The notes beneath the pieces are model-generated. The model was given only the letters and a program-made list of their open reading frames with translations, was not told the DNA's origin and did no database searches. A DNA stretch of 64,000 nucleotides from JARYLZ01 sp964388275. Its GTDB lineage: Bacteria > Bacteroidota > Ignavibacteria > SZUA-365. Made by a program: the position numbers and the translations under genes. Positions 16,316 through 27,100 of this stretch are shown here, in pieces; the stretch's first letter is position 1; each line of letters begins with the position of its first letter. The DNA is taken from the NCBI GenBank assembly GCA_964388275.1, contig CAYLZD010000024.1, positions 1 to 64,000 of the forward strand, read 5' to 3'.

Positions 16316-18241
16316 ATGCCTCGTTCATTCCGGATCAGTCTTGCAGTCTTCGCGGTGATGCTCGTCATTTATTCCGCCCTCCGTCTGGGTTTTTTCATCG
16401 CGAACGGCGCATTTTTCTCCGAACTCCCCGACTCCGACATACTCCTGGCATTCGTGCGCGGATTGCGTTTCGACATCGCCGGCCTCCTACTGCTCAACTC
16501 GCCCCTTCTTTTCCTATATACGCTGCCCGGACGTCCCGCCCGGTGGAAGTGGTTCCGTCTCATGTTGTTCATCCTGTTCATACTGTTCAACGTGATCGGA
16601 ATCGGCCTGAACATAGCCGATTACGCCCTTTATCCGATGGTGCAGAGACGCCTCATGTTCGAGCCGATAGTCATGCTTCCAGACCTGCTGCGCATGGCCC
16701 CGGGCACGCTGGCGGAATATCCTGGCCTGACGCTCCTGTTCCTCGCCCTGACCGCGCTCCTGACATGGAGCATGCGTCTGTTCTTTAAACGCCTCGAGCG
16801 ATCCTTGCCTCTCAACTCCGGCTGGATACGCGAAACTTCGGCATTCGCGCTGCTGCTCGCGCTCACCGTCATCGGCATACGAGGCGGACTTCAGCTCAAA
16901 CCCATACGGCAAAGCAACGCCTTCGTGTCGTCATCACCGGCGCTCGGCTACCTCGCCCTCAACAGCACTTACACGGTGCTCCGCAGCCTGTTTCAGCCCA
17001 TGCTGCCCGATTACGAGCTCATGCCTGAAGACGAAGCTCTCGGAGTGATCCGATCGCTGCTCGGTCAGGACGGGGAGAGGTTCACCGACTCGGCGTACGC
17101 GTTCCTCCGTGAGAGGCGGTGCGGCGATCCCGAGCGGAAACTGAACGTCGTTGTGATCATCATGGAGAGCTGGTCCGGATCCTACTGCGGCGCCGTCGGT
17201 GTTACAAGAACGGTCACTCCTGTTTTCGACTCACTCGCATCGAAAGGCCTGCTGTTCACCGATTTCCTCGCAAGCGGACAACGATCCATCGAGGCGGCGC
17301 CCTCGATTCTCGCGTCGCTGCCGGGACTGTACACGGTCTCGCTCATCGGCTCGCAGGCGGAGACCAACCACTATCGGGGACTCGGAAGCGTCTTGCGAGA
17401 GAACGGATATGCGACATCCTTTCACCACGGCGCGGCCACGGGCTCGATGGGTTTCGATGCTTTCGCGCGCATCGCCGGTTTCGAGCGTTACTTCGGGAAG
17501 GAGGACTTCCGGAATCCGGCTGATTCGCTTTTCGACCACGTCTGGGGACTCAACGACGAGCCTTTCTTCCTGGATGCCGTCGAACGGATCTCCGAAATGC
17601 CGAAACCCAGCTGCTCCGTCTTGTATACGCTCTCGTCGCACGTGCCGTTCGAGATACCTAGACACCGCAAGCGGCTTTTCGAAGCTTACACAGACGACGA
17701 CGAATTCGAAAGATCCATGAGATATTCGGACTTCGCTCTCGGGCAATTCTTCCGCGCGGCCGAACAGCGGCCCTGGTTCGACAGTACCGTATTCGTCATC
17801 ACGGGAGATCATACGATGTTCGGCGCGAGGAACAGCGCCTTTGCGACCTTCAACGTCCCGCTCCTGATCCTTGCGCCGGGTCTGGGGCCAGGCAGGGACA
17901 CGCGCATCGGATCCCACGTCGACATTCTCCCGACATTGCTCGATCTTCTACGCCTGAAAGCAGCGCACTCGTCAATGGGCCGCTCTCTTCTCGACGAGAA
18001 GCGGACTCCTTTCGCGGTGCTGCGCGCAGGACCGGAGTTCATGATCTTTGCGGATTCGCTGCTGCTCATTCATGACTTGGAGCATCCCAAGGGTCTCTTT
18101 GCATTCCGGACCGATGAAAAATCGACCGAAGATCTGAGGGCCCGGTTGCCTCTTGAAGCGATACGCCTCGAGAAGATGCTGTTTGCATACGTGCAGACGG
18201 TAACCCGCGCAATCGCGAAAGACAGAGTGTGGAAAAACTGA
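16316..18241 (+). CDS. LTA-synthase-like membrane phosphotransferase (sulfatase fold)
   Basis: This 641-residue protein has about five N-terminal membrane helices (roughly 1-225) and a periplasmic sulfatase/alkaline-phosphatase domain (about 270-600). The metal ligands are visible in NVVVIIMESWSG and in VITGDHTMFG. The expected nucleophile position in ASGQRSIEAAPSIL carries Ser rather than the usual Thr of lipoteichoic acid synthases. In Gram-negative bacteria such enzymes transfer phosphoglycerol or phosphoethanolamine, or hydrolyse phospholipid head groups; the substrate here is not known. The ATG at 16316 is chosen because the first helix begins eight residues later. Upstream in-frame codons add a low-quality basic segment. 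It is divergent from gcdH. Confidence 0.8.
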   Translation: MPRSFRISLAVFAVMLVIYSALRLGFFIANGAFFSELPDSDILLAFVRGLRFDIAGLLLLNSPLLFLYTLPGRPARWKWFRLMLFILFILFNVIGIGLNIADYALYPMVQRRLMFEPIVMLPDLLRMAPGTLAEYPGLTLLFLALTALLTWSMRLFFKRLERSLPLNSGWIRETSAFALLLALTVIGIRGGLQLKPIRQSNAFVSSSPALGYLALNSTYTVLRSLFQPMLPDYELMPEDEALGVIRSLLGQDGERFTDSAYAFLRERRCGDPERKLNVVVIIMESWSGSYCGAVGVTRTVTPVFDSLASKGLLFTDFLASGQRSIEAAPSILASLPGLYTVSLIGSQAETNHYRGLGSVLRENGYATSFHHGAATGSMGFDAFARIAGFERYFGKEDFRNPADSLFDHVWGLNDEPFFLDAVERISEMPKPSCSVLYTLSSHVPFEIPRHRKRLFEAYTDDDEFERSMRYSDFALGQFFRAAEQRPWFDSTVFVITGDHTMFGARNSAFATFNVPLLILAPGLGPGRDTRIGSHVDILPTLLDLLRLKAAHSSMGRSLLDEKRTPFAVLRAGPEFMIFADSLLLIHDLEHPKGLFAFRTDEKSTEDLRARLPLEAIRLEKMLFAYVQTVTRAIAKDRVWKN

Positions 18242-18248
18242 TACTACC

Positions 18249-18280
18249 CTTCCGGGCGGCGGAAACGAGACGGCCGGAAG
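18249..18280 (+). terminator. hairpin after the membrane sulfatase gene
   Basis: CTTCCGG and CCGGAAG form a perfect 7-bp stem 7 nt beyond the stop codon. There is no T-run after it, so this may only protect the mRNA end. Confidence 0.3.
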
Positions 18281-18451
18281 AAGATCTCGAGTCCGCCGAT
18301 AGACAGAGGTTCACAACGAGTGCCGGTGTATCGAACTATTGTCACTGAAAGGAGTTTGAGTGAATTATTAAATATTTTCTTCATTCAGTTGTGGTAATTC
18401 GTTCAAAAAAAATGTAGTTTCGACCGGACAACAGTGTATAAGGGTGCTTTG

Positions 18452-21400
18452 ATGAAACGCCGGATGAGAATATACCTGATCAAGACCTGCAGTCTCGCGG
18501 TTCTCTCAGCCGTTTCGGCATTTTCTGTGAAGCCCGAGGAAGCGATTGAAAAAAAATCGCACAAGCCGCAGGTCATTCTCTCCCCCTTGCTTCCCGGAGC
18601 CCCCTCAGTACAGGATCACGAAGCAGCATATCAGGTATACGGCGCCCCATCTTCAGGCCCCCTGGCCTTCACGGAAAATATCGGCCAGGTGCGCGATTCC
18701 GACGGAAATCCCAGACCTGAAATCCGCTTTATTCTGGAGGATGCTGGAGCGCGTTTCTACTTTGGGCAGAACGCCGTGCACATGGTGTTTCTGGAAATTG
18801 GAAAAGGAAATCCGATATCCGAAAGCAGCGGGAGCGGCCCGCGAATGAACAGCGGAAGGCCGGCGCCTCCGATCGCGGGCGGCGGCAGGCGGATAGACAT
18901 GCTCTTCGAAAATTCATCGCCCGACGCGCGGATATCCGGCGAGGATGTCAGGCAATCGACCTCTTCATTCTATTCACATCGTTATCCGGACGGCCTGCAT
19001 GGCGCGCGTTCATACGGCGGACTACGGTATCGCGGACTGTACCCCGGAATCGATCTGGTATTCCGCCTGGATTCACACGGAGTGAAATACACGTTCGTGC
19101 TGCAGCCCGGCAGCGCTATATCTTCAATAAAAATCCGCTATTCGGGCGCGGACAACATCGAGCAGGACGGAAACGGCGTACTGCATTTTCCGATGCGGGA
19201 GTGCATGCTCACCGATGCGGCGCCGGTCGCATGGACTGCGGCGGCGGATCAGGGTGAGTTCTTCCCGGATCCGGAGGCCGGGATCGGCCAGTGGACGCGA
19301 CAACCCGGCATTCCCGACGCACCGGTAACTGTCGAGCGCAAGCTCGAATACAACACGGCAAGCTTCGAAGCAGCCGCCTACGATAAAAACCGCGCGCTTA
19401 TTCTCGATCCCCATCTGCAGTGGTCGACGTATTACGGTGGTGCGTCTCCGGATTATGCCCGCGCCGCTGTGACCGACGCCGATCGGAATCTCACGGTTGC
19501 CGGATACACGATGAGCGTCGATTTCCCGGTGACACCGGGCGCGATTCAGGACCGCTTGTCGGGAAAGCTCGATCTTTTCATAACCCGCTTCGACGCCTCG
19601 CGTTCCGTGCAGTGGTCCACGTACTATGGAGGGTCCGGCGAGGAAGAGACTCCGCGCCTCGGCGCAGCGTCCGACGGCGGAGTCGTGGTCGCGGCGAGCA
19701 CGACTAGCCAGGACGCTCCGATATCCTCCGGCGCTTTTCAGCCGCAGAACAACGGGAAAAACGACATTATACTCCTGAAACTGGACCGGACGGGACGGCG
19801 AGTCTGGGGCACTTACTTCGGCGGCGGTCTCAGCGACGAATGCTCAGCGCTCGCCGTCGCGCCGTCGGGGGAATTGCTGCTTGCCGGCGGCACATTCAGC
19901 ACGAATTTTCCGGTCACGCGCGGGGCTTTCCAAACAACGAACAGCGGGGACTTCGACGCTTTCATCGCGCGTTTCAGCTCGAGCGGAACCCGGCTCTGGG
20001 CCACTTATATCGGCGGCTGGGGCATGGATTATGCCGGCTCGGTCGCGGCGGGACCCTCGGGGGGCATATTCGCCGCCGGGCATACGGAGAGTTCCAATTT
20101 CCCCGTCAGCAGCGGAGCGAGTCAGACACGTTACGGAGGAGGGCCTTTCGACATGTTTCTCGCCCGCTTCAGCGAATCGGGAACGCCCTCTTGGATCACG
20201 TATTTCGGCGGAGACAAGGAAGACCGGGCTTCCCAGGTGACCGCGGACCCGATGGGGCGTATTCATTTGAGCGGATACTCGGAAAGCGCGAATCTGCCGG
20301 TGGCGGAAAGCGCGTATCAGAACTCGAACGGCGGCGCCATCGACGGTGTGATAGCCGAATTCGACACGAAAGGCGCCTTGCAGAGAGCGACATACCTCGG
20401 AGGAAGGGGCATCGATATCATCACATCGCATGCCGTCGACGCAAGCGGCAATGTCCTGATCACCGGCCAGACGGACAGCAAGGATTTCCCCGTCACGGAT
20501 GACGCGTTCCAGCGCAGGCACAGCGGCGCTTACGACGCATTCCTCTCCCGCTTCAATTCCGCCGGCAATCTAATCTTCTCGACTTACTACGGAGGGAGGG
20601 AACAGGAAATCCCGTATGCGATAGCCGTCGAGAAAACCGGCAATGCGATCCTGGCGGGAATCACCGCAAGCACGGATTTCCCCACAACAGCCGCGCTTCA
20701 GAAGAGACGCGCGGGTTTCACGGACGCTTTCCTCCTGCGCGTCGTCTTCGACGAGCCGGTCGCGAACGCCGGGCCGGACACTCTCGTGTGCATCGGAGAG
20801 TCCGTCGTCATCGGAAGAACGGCTTCAGGAGGGAAACCGCCGTACACGTATTCCTGGAAACCTGGTACGGGACTCAGCGACGACGCTGTGGAGTCGCCGT
20901 TGTCGGCTCCTCGCAAGACCACGGTTTACGAGGTCACGGTTACCGATGCCGAGGGAGCTTCGTCATCGGATTCCGTGACTGTCAGCGTTAAAAGTCTGCC
21001 GCGCGCTCATGCAGGGAAAAACATCGCAATCTGCCTGGGCGCCGGAACTGTGATCGGGGCGCCGGCTTCTGGCGGTCTCAGCCCGTACTGGTACTCCTGG
21101 TTACCCGAAGAAGGACTCAGCGCAACCGACATACCCGCGCCGACGGCTTCACCCGAGCACACCACAACCTACACACTGACCGTGCGCGACATGAACGGCT
21201 GTGTCGCGGTGGATTCCGTCACCATTACGGTTCATCCGGCGGTCGTTGCGGAAGCCGGTGAAAGCGTGACCATATGCGCGGGAGGCAGCGCGACTTTGGG
21301 AATGCCCGCATCGGGGGGCAAGGGTCCGTATAGCTATCTCTGGTCTCCATCAGAGTGGCTGTCTTCGGCGAAAACGGCCCGGCCGACTGCGAAACCCGAC

Positions 21401-23947
21401 TCCACCACGACATACTTGGTCACCGTCACCGATTCACGCGGCTGTTCTTCGCAGGACAGCGTGACGGTAAGAGTCCTGACGCGCATTCTCGTGGATGCCG
21501 GGCCTGATCACTCGATCTGCCCCGGAGAGCAGGTTCGAATCGGAGGCGTGGCTTCCAGCGGAAAGCCGCCGCATGTTTATTCCTGGGTTCCTTCTGCCGG
21601 TTTGAGCAATCCGAAAATTCCTCAACCCCTTGCATCACCCGGCGAGAGCACGGTTTACGTCCTCACTGTGACCGATGCGAACGGTTGCACAGGGCAGGAT
21701 TCGGTTCGAGTGCTGGTCAACAGAGTCGTCATCGCGGATGCCGGACCCGATGTCAATCTCTGCGAGGGCGGCCGAGCTCGAATAGGCAAACCCGCCACCG
21801 GCGGTTCTCCCCCGTACAAGTACGTATGGACGCCGGCCAAAGGATTGAGCGACGCCTCCGCCGAGACTCCGTATGCCGCGCCGAGCGCCGGGACCCGCTA
21901 TATTCTGACAGTAGCCGACGCGCTGGGCTGCATGGACAGAGATACCGTCACAGTCGCCGTCAATTCCAGTCCGCGAGTTAAAACCGATCCGGATTTCTCC
22001 CTCTGCCGCGGTTCGCGCCGGAAGATTTCCGCTTCGGTGCGCGGCGGCAAGGCGCCGTTCCATTACGAGTGGGCGCCGCGAAGAGGCCTGAGCGCCTATG
22101 ACGTTCCGAATCCGATAGCGAGTCCGGATACGACAACCGTGTACACCGTCACGGCCACGGACGCCAACGGGTGCAGTTCGAGCGATACTCTGGTGATAAT
22201 CGTGCGTCCCTGCAGCCGCTCCGATGCCGGGCCTGACGTGGAATTATGCCTCGACGGAGAAACCGAGCTCGGGGGCGCCGCGGCCGACCCGGCGGAGGAA
22301 CCGAAATATTTATGGACTCCGTCGACGGGTCTGAATGCGGACAATATTCTCAAGCCGCGGGCAAAACCCGGACAGACCACGACGTATTTCCTTCGTGTGA
22401 CGAATATGTACGGATGCGAAAGCCAGGACACCGTCACCATCACGGTTCACCCCCGGCCGTCGGGTGGCGCCGGACCGCCGGTTTCATTCTGCGAAGGAGG
22501 CCGGGCGGTCATCGGCACAGAAGCGAGCGGCGGTCTGCCGCCGTATTCATATTCGTGGGAACCCACGGTCGGCCTCAGCGAAGCCAACGCCGCCCGTCCG
22601 ATTGCAGAACCGTCCGTTTCGACCGAATACACGCTGACGGTCACCGACGCGCACGGTTGCTCGATTTCCGACAAGGTGCAAGTCACCGTGCTCCCCAGAC
22701 CTGCGGCGGAAGCCGGGCCCGATATGGAAATCTGCAGCGGCGGCGCAGTCAACCTAGGCGCCGTGGCTTCGGGGGGCCGAGGACCTTTCACTTACGATTG
22801 GAAACCCGCGTTCGGATTGGACAATCCAAGCGCGGCAAAACCGCGGGCGGCGCCTGCCGTCACAACAACCTACCATCTCATCGTGACGAATTCCGAAGGT
22901 TGCCTGAGCGAAGACAGCGTTACGGTCACAGTCCATGCGGCGCCCCGTCCGGTTTTACAGGCCGACGGACCGACGACTTTCTGCGATGGCGGAAGCGTCA
23001 TACTGGATCCGGGAGAAGATTACGCGAAATACAGATGGTCCGACGGGAGCGAGTCGAGGTCATTGCAAGTGCGGCGTTCAGGCACATATATGCTTACCGC
23101 CTTCGAAGAGCATGGCTGTTCGGGCGCCTCTGCGCCTGTGACGGTCAAGGTTCTCCCGTCGCCCCGTCCGCGCATCACGGCTCGAGGGCCTCTCAAATTC
23201 TGTGAAGGGGAGAGTGTCACTCTGGATGCCGGCCCAGGTTATGCCTCCTACAGATGGTCGACCGGGGAGGAGGCCCGAACCATCGAAGTCCGCAACAGCG
23301 GCATCTATGCGGTGACCGTAGCCAACAAGGAGGGATGCTCTGTTTGTTCGGATTCTCTGACGGTGGCGGTCCATCCGCGGCCCGTGGCGGAAGTCACTCG
23401 CCGGAGAGACACGCTCTCGGTCACGCCGGCAGCATCATCATATCAGTGGCTAGCAGGGGGGAAACCTGTACGGGGCGCCCAGCGCCGGCAATTCATCGCT
23501 AGAGAGAGCGGCTCGTACAGCGTGATGGTCAAAAACGAAAATGGTTGCGCCGCCGTAACCGCCCCTGCGCAAGTGGTGTTCGGTTCCGCGGCCGCCGTCC
23601 TGCCCAGGAAAACGGTGCGCCGGGGAAGGCGCGTGGATGTCCCGCTTGAGCTTGCGTCGGTCAAGGATCTTGAGCGCGCGGGCGCGCGGGCATTCGAAGC
23701 CGTCATACGTGTCAAAAAAAAAGAGTTGACACTCCTGGATACGACTATTGCGGCGCGTGAAGAAGGCGGTGACCTCCTGCTGACTCTGCGCGGGGCTTGG
23801 ACTCCGGGCTCGCGAGTGTTGGCGACGATCCCATTCATTGCCGGAGAGCGGCCCGCGCGCATTCCGATAGTACTCGAATCCTTCAAGTGGCTGGACGGTC
23901 TCGCCCGTGCCACAACCCGCAACGGCGAAATACGCGTCCTGCGATAA
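18452..23947 (+). CDS. giant exported SBBP/Ig-repeat protein A, no T9SS domain
   Basis: The 1831-residue product has a signal peptide (to about residue 25). An SBBP-associated N-terminal domain follows (about 65-310), recognisable from FTENIGQVRDSDG and YPGIDLVFRLD. Seven SBBP repeats of about 64 residues come next (xWSTYYGG...DFPVTxGAFQ...DAFxxRF), probably one seven-bladed propeller. Then come roughly nine type-A modules (AGPD...C...GG(K/L)PPYxYxWxPxxGLS...TTTYxxTVTDxxGC), two type-B modules (GPxxFCEGxSVxLDAG), one module without the first Cys, and a final cohesin-like domain. It ends at GEIRVLR, exactly where paralogues B and C continue into a T9SS sorting domain. The ATG at 18452 has AAGGG upstream and starts a good signal peptide. 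The role is probably adhesive or matrix-forming; unproven. Confidence 0.85.
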   Translation: MKRRMRIYLIKTCSLAVLSAVSAFSVKPEEAIEKKSHKPQVILSPLLPGAPSVQDHEAAYQVYGAPSSGPLAFTENIGQVRDSDGNPRPEIRFILEDAGARFYFGQNAVHMVFLEIGKGNPISESSGSGPRMNSGRPAPPIAGGGRRIDMLFENSSPDARISGEDVRQSTSSFYSHRYPDGLHGARSYGGLRYRGLYPGIDLVFRLDSHGVKYTFVLQPGSAISSIKIRYSGADNIEQDGNGVLHFPMRECMLTDAAPVAWTAAADQGEFFPDPEAGIGQWTRQPGIPDAPVTVERKLEYNTASFEAAAYDKNRALILDPHLQWSTYYGGASPDYARAAVTDADRNLTVAGYTMSVDFPVTPGAIQDRLSGKLDLFITRFDASRSVQWSTYYGGSGEEETPRLGAASDGGVVVAASTTSQDAPISSGAFQPQNNGKNDIILLKLDRTGRRVWGTYFGGGLSDECSALAVAPSGELLLAGGTFSTNFPVTRGAFQTTNSGDFDAFIARFSSSGTRLWATYIGGWGMDYAGSVAAGPSGGIFAAGHTESSNFPVSSGASQTRYGGGPFDMFLARFSESGTPSWITYFGGDKEDRASQVTADPMGRIHLSGYSESANLPVAESAYQNSNGGAIDGVIAEFDTKGALQRATYLGGRGIDIITSHAVDASGNVLITGQTDSKDFPVTDDAFQRRHSGAYDAFLSRFNSAGNLIFSTYYGGREQEIPYAIAVEKTGNAILAGITASTDFPTTAALQKRRAGFTDAFLLRVVFDEPVANAGPDTLVCIGESVVIGRTASGGKPPYTYSWKPGTGLSDDAVESPLSAPRKTTVYEVTVTDAEGASSSDSVTVSVKSLPRAHAGKNIAICLGAGTVIGAPASGGLSPYWYSWLPEEGLSATDIPAPTASPEHTTTYTLTVRDMNGCVAVDSVTITVHPAVVAEAGESVTICAGGSATLGMPASGGKGPYSYLWSPSEWLSSAKTARPTAKPDSTTTYLVTVTDSRGCSSQDSVTVRVLTRILVDAGPDHSICPGEQVRIGGVASSGKPPHVYSWVPSAGLSNPKIPQPLASPGESTVYVLTVTDANGCTGQDSVRVLVNRVVIADAGPDVNLCEGGRARIGKPATGGSPPYKYVWTPAKGLSDASAETPYAAPSAGTRYILTVADALGCMDRDTVTVAVNSSPRVKTDPDFSLCRGSRRKISASVRGGKAPFHYEWAPRRGLSAYDVPNPIASPDTTTVYTVTATDANGCSSSDTLVIIVRPCSRSDAGPDVELCLDGETELGGAAADPAEEPKYLWTPSTGLNADNILKPRAKPGQTTTYFLRVTNMYGCESQDTVTITVHPRPSGGAGPPVSFCEGGRAVIGTEASGGLPPYSYSWEPTVGLSEANAARPIAEPSVSTEYTLTVTDAHGCSISDKVQVTVLPRPAAEAGPDMEICSGGAVNLGAVASGGRGPFTYDWKPAFGLDNPSAAKPRAAPAVTTTYHLIVTNSEGCLSEDSVTVTVHAAPRPVLQADGPTTFCDGGSVILDPGEDYAKYRWSDGSESRSLQVRRSGTYMLTAFEEHGCSGASAPVTVKVLPSPRPRITARGPLKFCEGESVTLDAGPGYASYRWSTGEEARTIEVRNSGIYAVTVANKEGCSVCSDSLTVAVHPRPVAEVTRRRDTLSVTPAASSYQWLAGGKPVRGAQRRQFIARESGSYSVMVKNENGCAAVTAPAQVVFGSAAAVLPRKTVRRGRRVDVPLELASVKDLERAGARAFEAVIRVKKKELTLLDTTIAAREEGGDLLLTLRGAWTPGSRVLATIPFIAGERPARIPIVLESFKWLDGLARATTRNGEIRVLR

Positions 23948-24147
23948 TCGCCCCTCACAGGATTTCGGCCCTTCCGCTCCTCGCTGGGCAGTTGCCGACG
24001 TAGTCCGCTGCCCTGCAAAAAATGCTGCCGAAAGGAAAATCGTCAGGATTCACGCTGTCTCCCCATCCAATGCGCTGGTATTTGACTGTTTTTTACACTG
24101 TATTTTCCATAGTTTATCCGGACAGTGTTCACAACGGAATCCGGTAA

Positions 24148-27100
24148 ATGAAACAGATCTACCTTTCCCTTGCCTTTGCCTGCTTTCTCAACCATACAGC
24201 CGCCGGGCATTCCCACGGAGCGTGCGCGGCACGAGTAGACGAACCGCTTCCCGGTTCAAGGCCTCATTTCATCCGTAATGACGGCTCGATCAGAGACACT
24301 GACGGGAAAACGAGGAATGACATACTTTTCTGGGCCGATCTTGGATCTCTCCGTGCATATTTCTCCGAGCACGGCGTCAGCTATGTCTTCCTCCAAGCGC
24401 TACCCCATGAAAAGGAAGCGCACGAACTCGAAACCCATACATGCGGCGTGACTCCTCATCGAGACCGCTACAGAGCGTACAGATTGGACGCGGTTTTCGT
24501 GGGCGCCTCCCAAAACACCCTCCTCCGACCCGATAAACAGGGTTCCGCGATAGCGGACGCACGTGTAACCGGTCCTTCCCCGTCGGTCGAGTGCGACGCG
24601 CTCGTTTACGAGAACGTGTATCCGGGTATCGACGCGGTTTTCCGCATCACAGACAGCGGATTGAAGCATGACTGGATCGTCCGGTCCGGGGCCATGTTCT
24701 CGGACATAAGTATCCGTTACGTGGGAGCGAGCCGTTTCGAAACCGCTGCCGGCGACATCACTGCGTTCACGCCTCTGGGGCGATTAGTCGAGAGGGCGCC
24801 GGTGGCCTTCCACTCCGAAGAATCAGGCGCCGACGCGGCGGCCCTCCAGTCCGAAACACCCGCGCACTGGGTACTCGAGGACGAGACGCTCCGATTCGAT
24901 GTTCCGCACAGGGATCCGGCTCGCACGCTGGTAATTGATCCGCTCATAGAATGGTCGACCTATACGGGCAGCAGCACCACGGATTTCGGCACCGGAACCG
25001 CCATCGATCCCGACGGCAACGTGCTGCTCTGCGGCTGGACGGCCGGAGTCGACTTCCCTGCGACTCCCGGAGCATTACAGGAACTGCTCGCCGGAAAATC
25101 GGATGCGTTCGTCGCGAAATTCGATCCGGACGGGAAGCGCCAGTGGATAACATATCTGGGGGGAACGGAAACGGATGTCTCCATGGGCGTTGCCGCCGAT
25201 CAGCAGGGCGGCATCGCGGTCATCGGCCATACGAGCAGCAGCGACTTCCCCGTGTCGCCGGGCGCGTTCCAGCCGGCCGTGCGGGGTTTGTCGGACGTCT
25301 TCCTCACGATGCTGAATCCGGACGGCACAATGCGGTGGTCCACGTTCGTGGGAGGCGCACTCAGCGACGAAGGCGGTGCGGTCGCCGTCGATTCGAAGGG
25401 CAACATCCTCATCACAGGCAGGACCGAGAGCGGGGATTTCCCGTCGACACTCGGTTCCTTTCAGTTCACACGAGCGGGTTATTACGACGCCTACATCGGT
25501 AAATTCAGGCCGGACGGATCGCGTGTCTGGATGACTTATTACGGAGGAAGAGCATCCGGTCCCGAGTCTGGCGAAGACTGGGGTCACTCCGTCGCGGCCG
25601 GGCCGAACGATGAGGTTATAGTATGCGGTCACACGAACAGCCCGGATTTTCCAGTAACCTCCGGCGCTTTTCAGTCCATCTACCGCGGCAACCGCGACGC
25701 TTTCCTCGTGAGTTTTTCAGCGACCGGCGTCCGGCTTTTCGCTACGATGCTCGGCGGCGGGGCATGGGACGACGCATACGGAGTGACGATAGACCGGCAC
25801 GGCGCCATAACCGTGACTGGCGGAGCGGAGAGCGGCAATTTTCCCGCCTCACCCGGCGCGTTTCAGACCGCGCGATCCGGAGTGACGGACGCTTTCATCG
25901 GACGTTTCGACGCAGCTGGTTCACGCGATTGGATCACGCTGTTCGGCGGCGCCAGGCATGATTTCGGATACGGAATCTCGGCTTATCCGAGCGGCAACAC
26001 AGTGATAGTCGGCAAGACGAACAGTCCCGATCTGTACGTCACCGGAGACGCCCCGCAACCCAATCGCGCCGGGTCCGAACATTACGACGCTTTTTTCCTC
26101 AAGATGCGCCCCGACGGCTCGCCTGTCTGGTCCACTTATTTCGGCGGCGGCAACATCGAGTACGGTAACGAGAATGACGGGCTCGGCAGAATAGCCGCCG
26201 ACTGGCGCGGAACCGCCTCGGCCAGCGGCTGGACAGCAAGCGCTGATTTCCCGGTCACTGCGGGCGCGTTTCAAAGCTCGAATGCAGGAGGTTGGGATGC
26301 TTTTGTGACGAAAATCGGATGTGACATCGATGCTCCTTCCATCACAGCCGACGGTCCCACCTCTTTCTGTGAAGGCGGCGGCGTGCGATTGGAAGCGGCC
26401 CCCGGCTACGCAGTTTATCTCTGGTCCACGGGCGATACGACGAGAAGCATATCCGTAGCGTCGCAGGGAACATATTTCGTCAGAGCCATCGATTCGAACG
26501 ACTGCGGAGCTCAATCCCCGGACATAGTCGTTAATGTTTTCCCGCTGCCGGCCCCCTTGGTGCAGCCGTCAGGTCCGACCACCTTCTGCGAGGGAGACAG
26601 CGTGACGCTGGACGGAGGAGAAGGATATGCGTCCTGGAGGTGGTCCAGCGGCGAAGCCACGCGTTTCATAACCGTTAAAACCGGCGGTTCCTATTCCGTT
26701 ACCGTCACCGACATCAACGGCTGCACGGGCAGCTCCCCTGAAGTCGTCATACGCGTGAATCCGCGGCCTAGCGCGGCGATAACGTCGGACGGACCGCTGG
26801 AATTCTGCGAAGGAGGGAGCGTCCGTTTGGATGCGGGCGCCGGCTTCGACACGTACCGATGGTCGACCGGCGAGGAAACCCGCAGCATATCGGCAGCAAC
26901 GTCCGGTATTTACACAGTCAGGGTGACAAACGAATTCGGCTGCGATGACGAGTCCGCACCGGTCGCCGTGACGGTATTTCCACTTCCCGCACCTGTCATT
27001 CTCGCGCTCGGAGACACCGTGTTCTGCGACGGCGACAGCGTCGTCCTCGACGCCGGCGCGGGTTACCCCGGTTACGCGTGGTCCGACGGCCGGCGCACGC

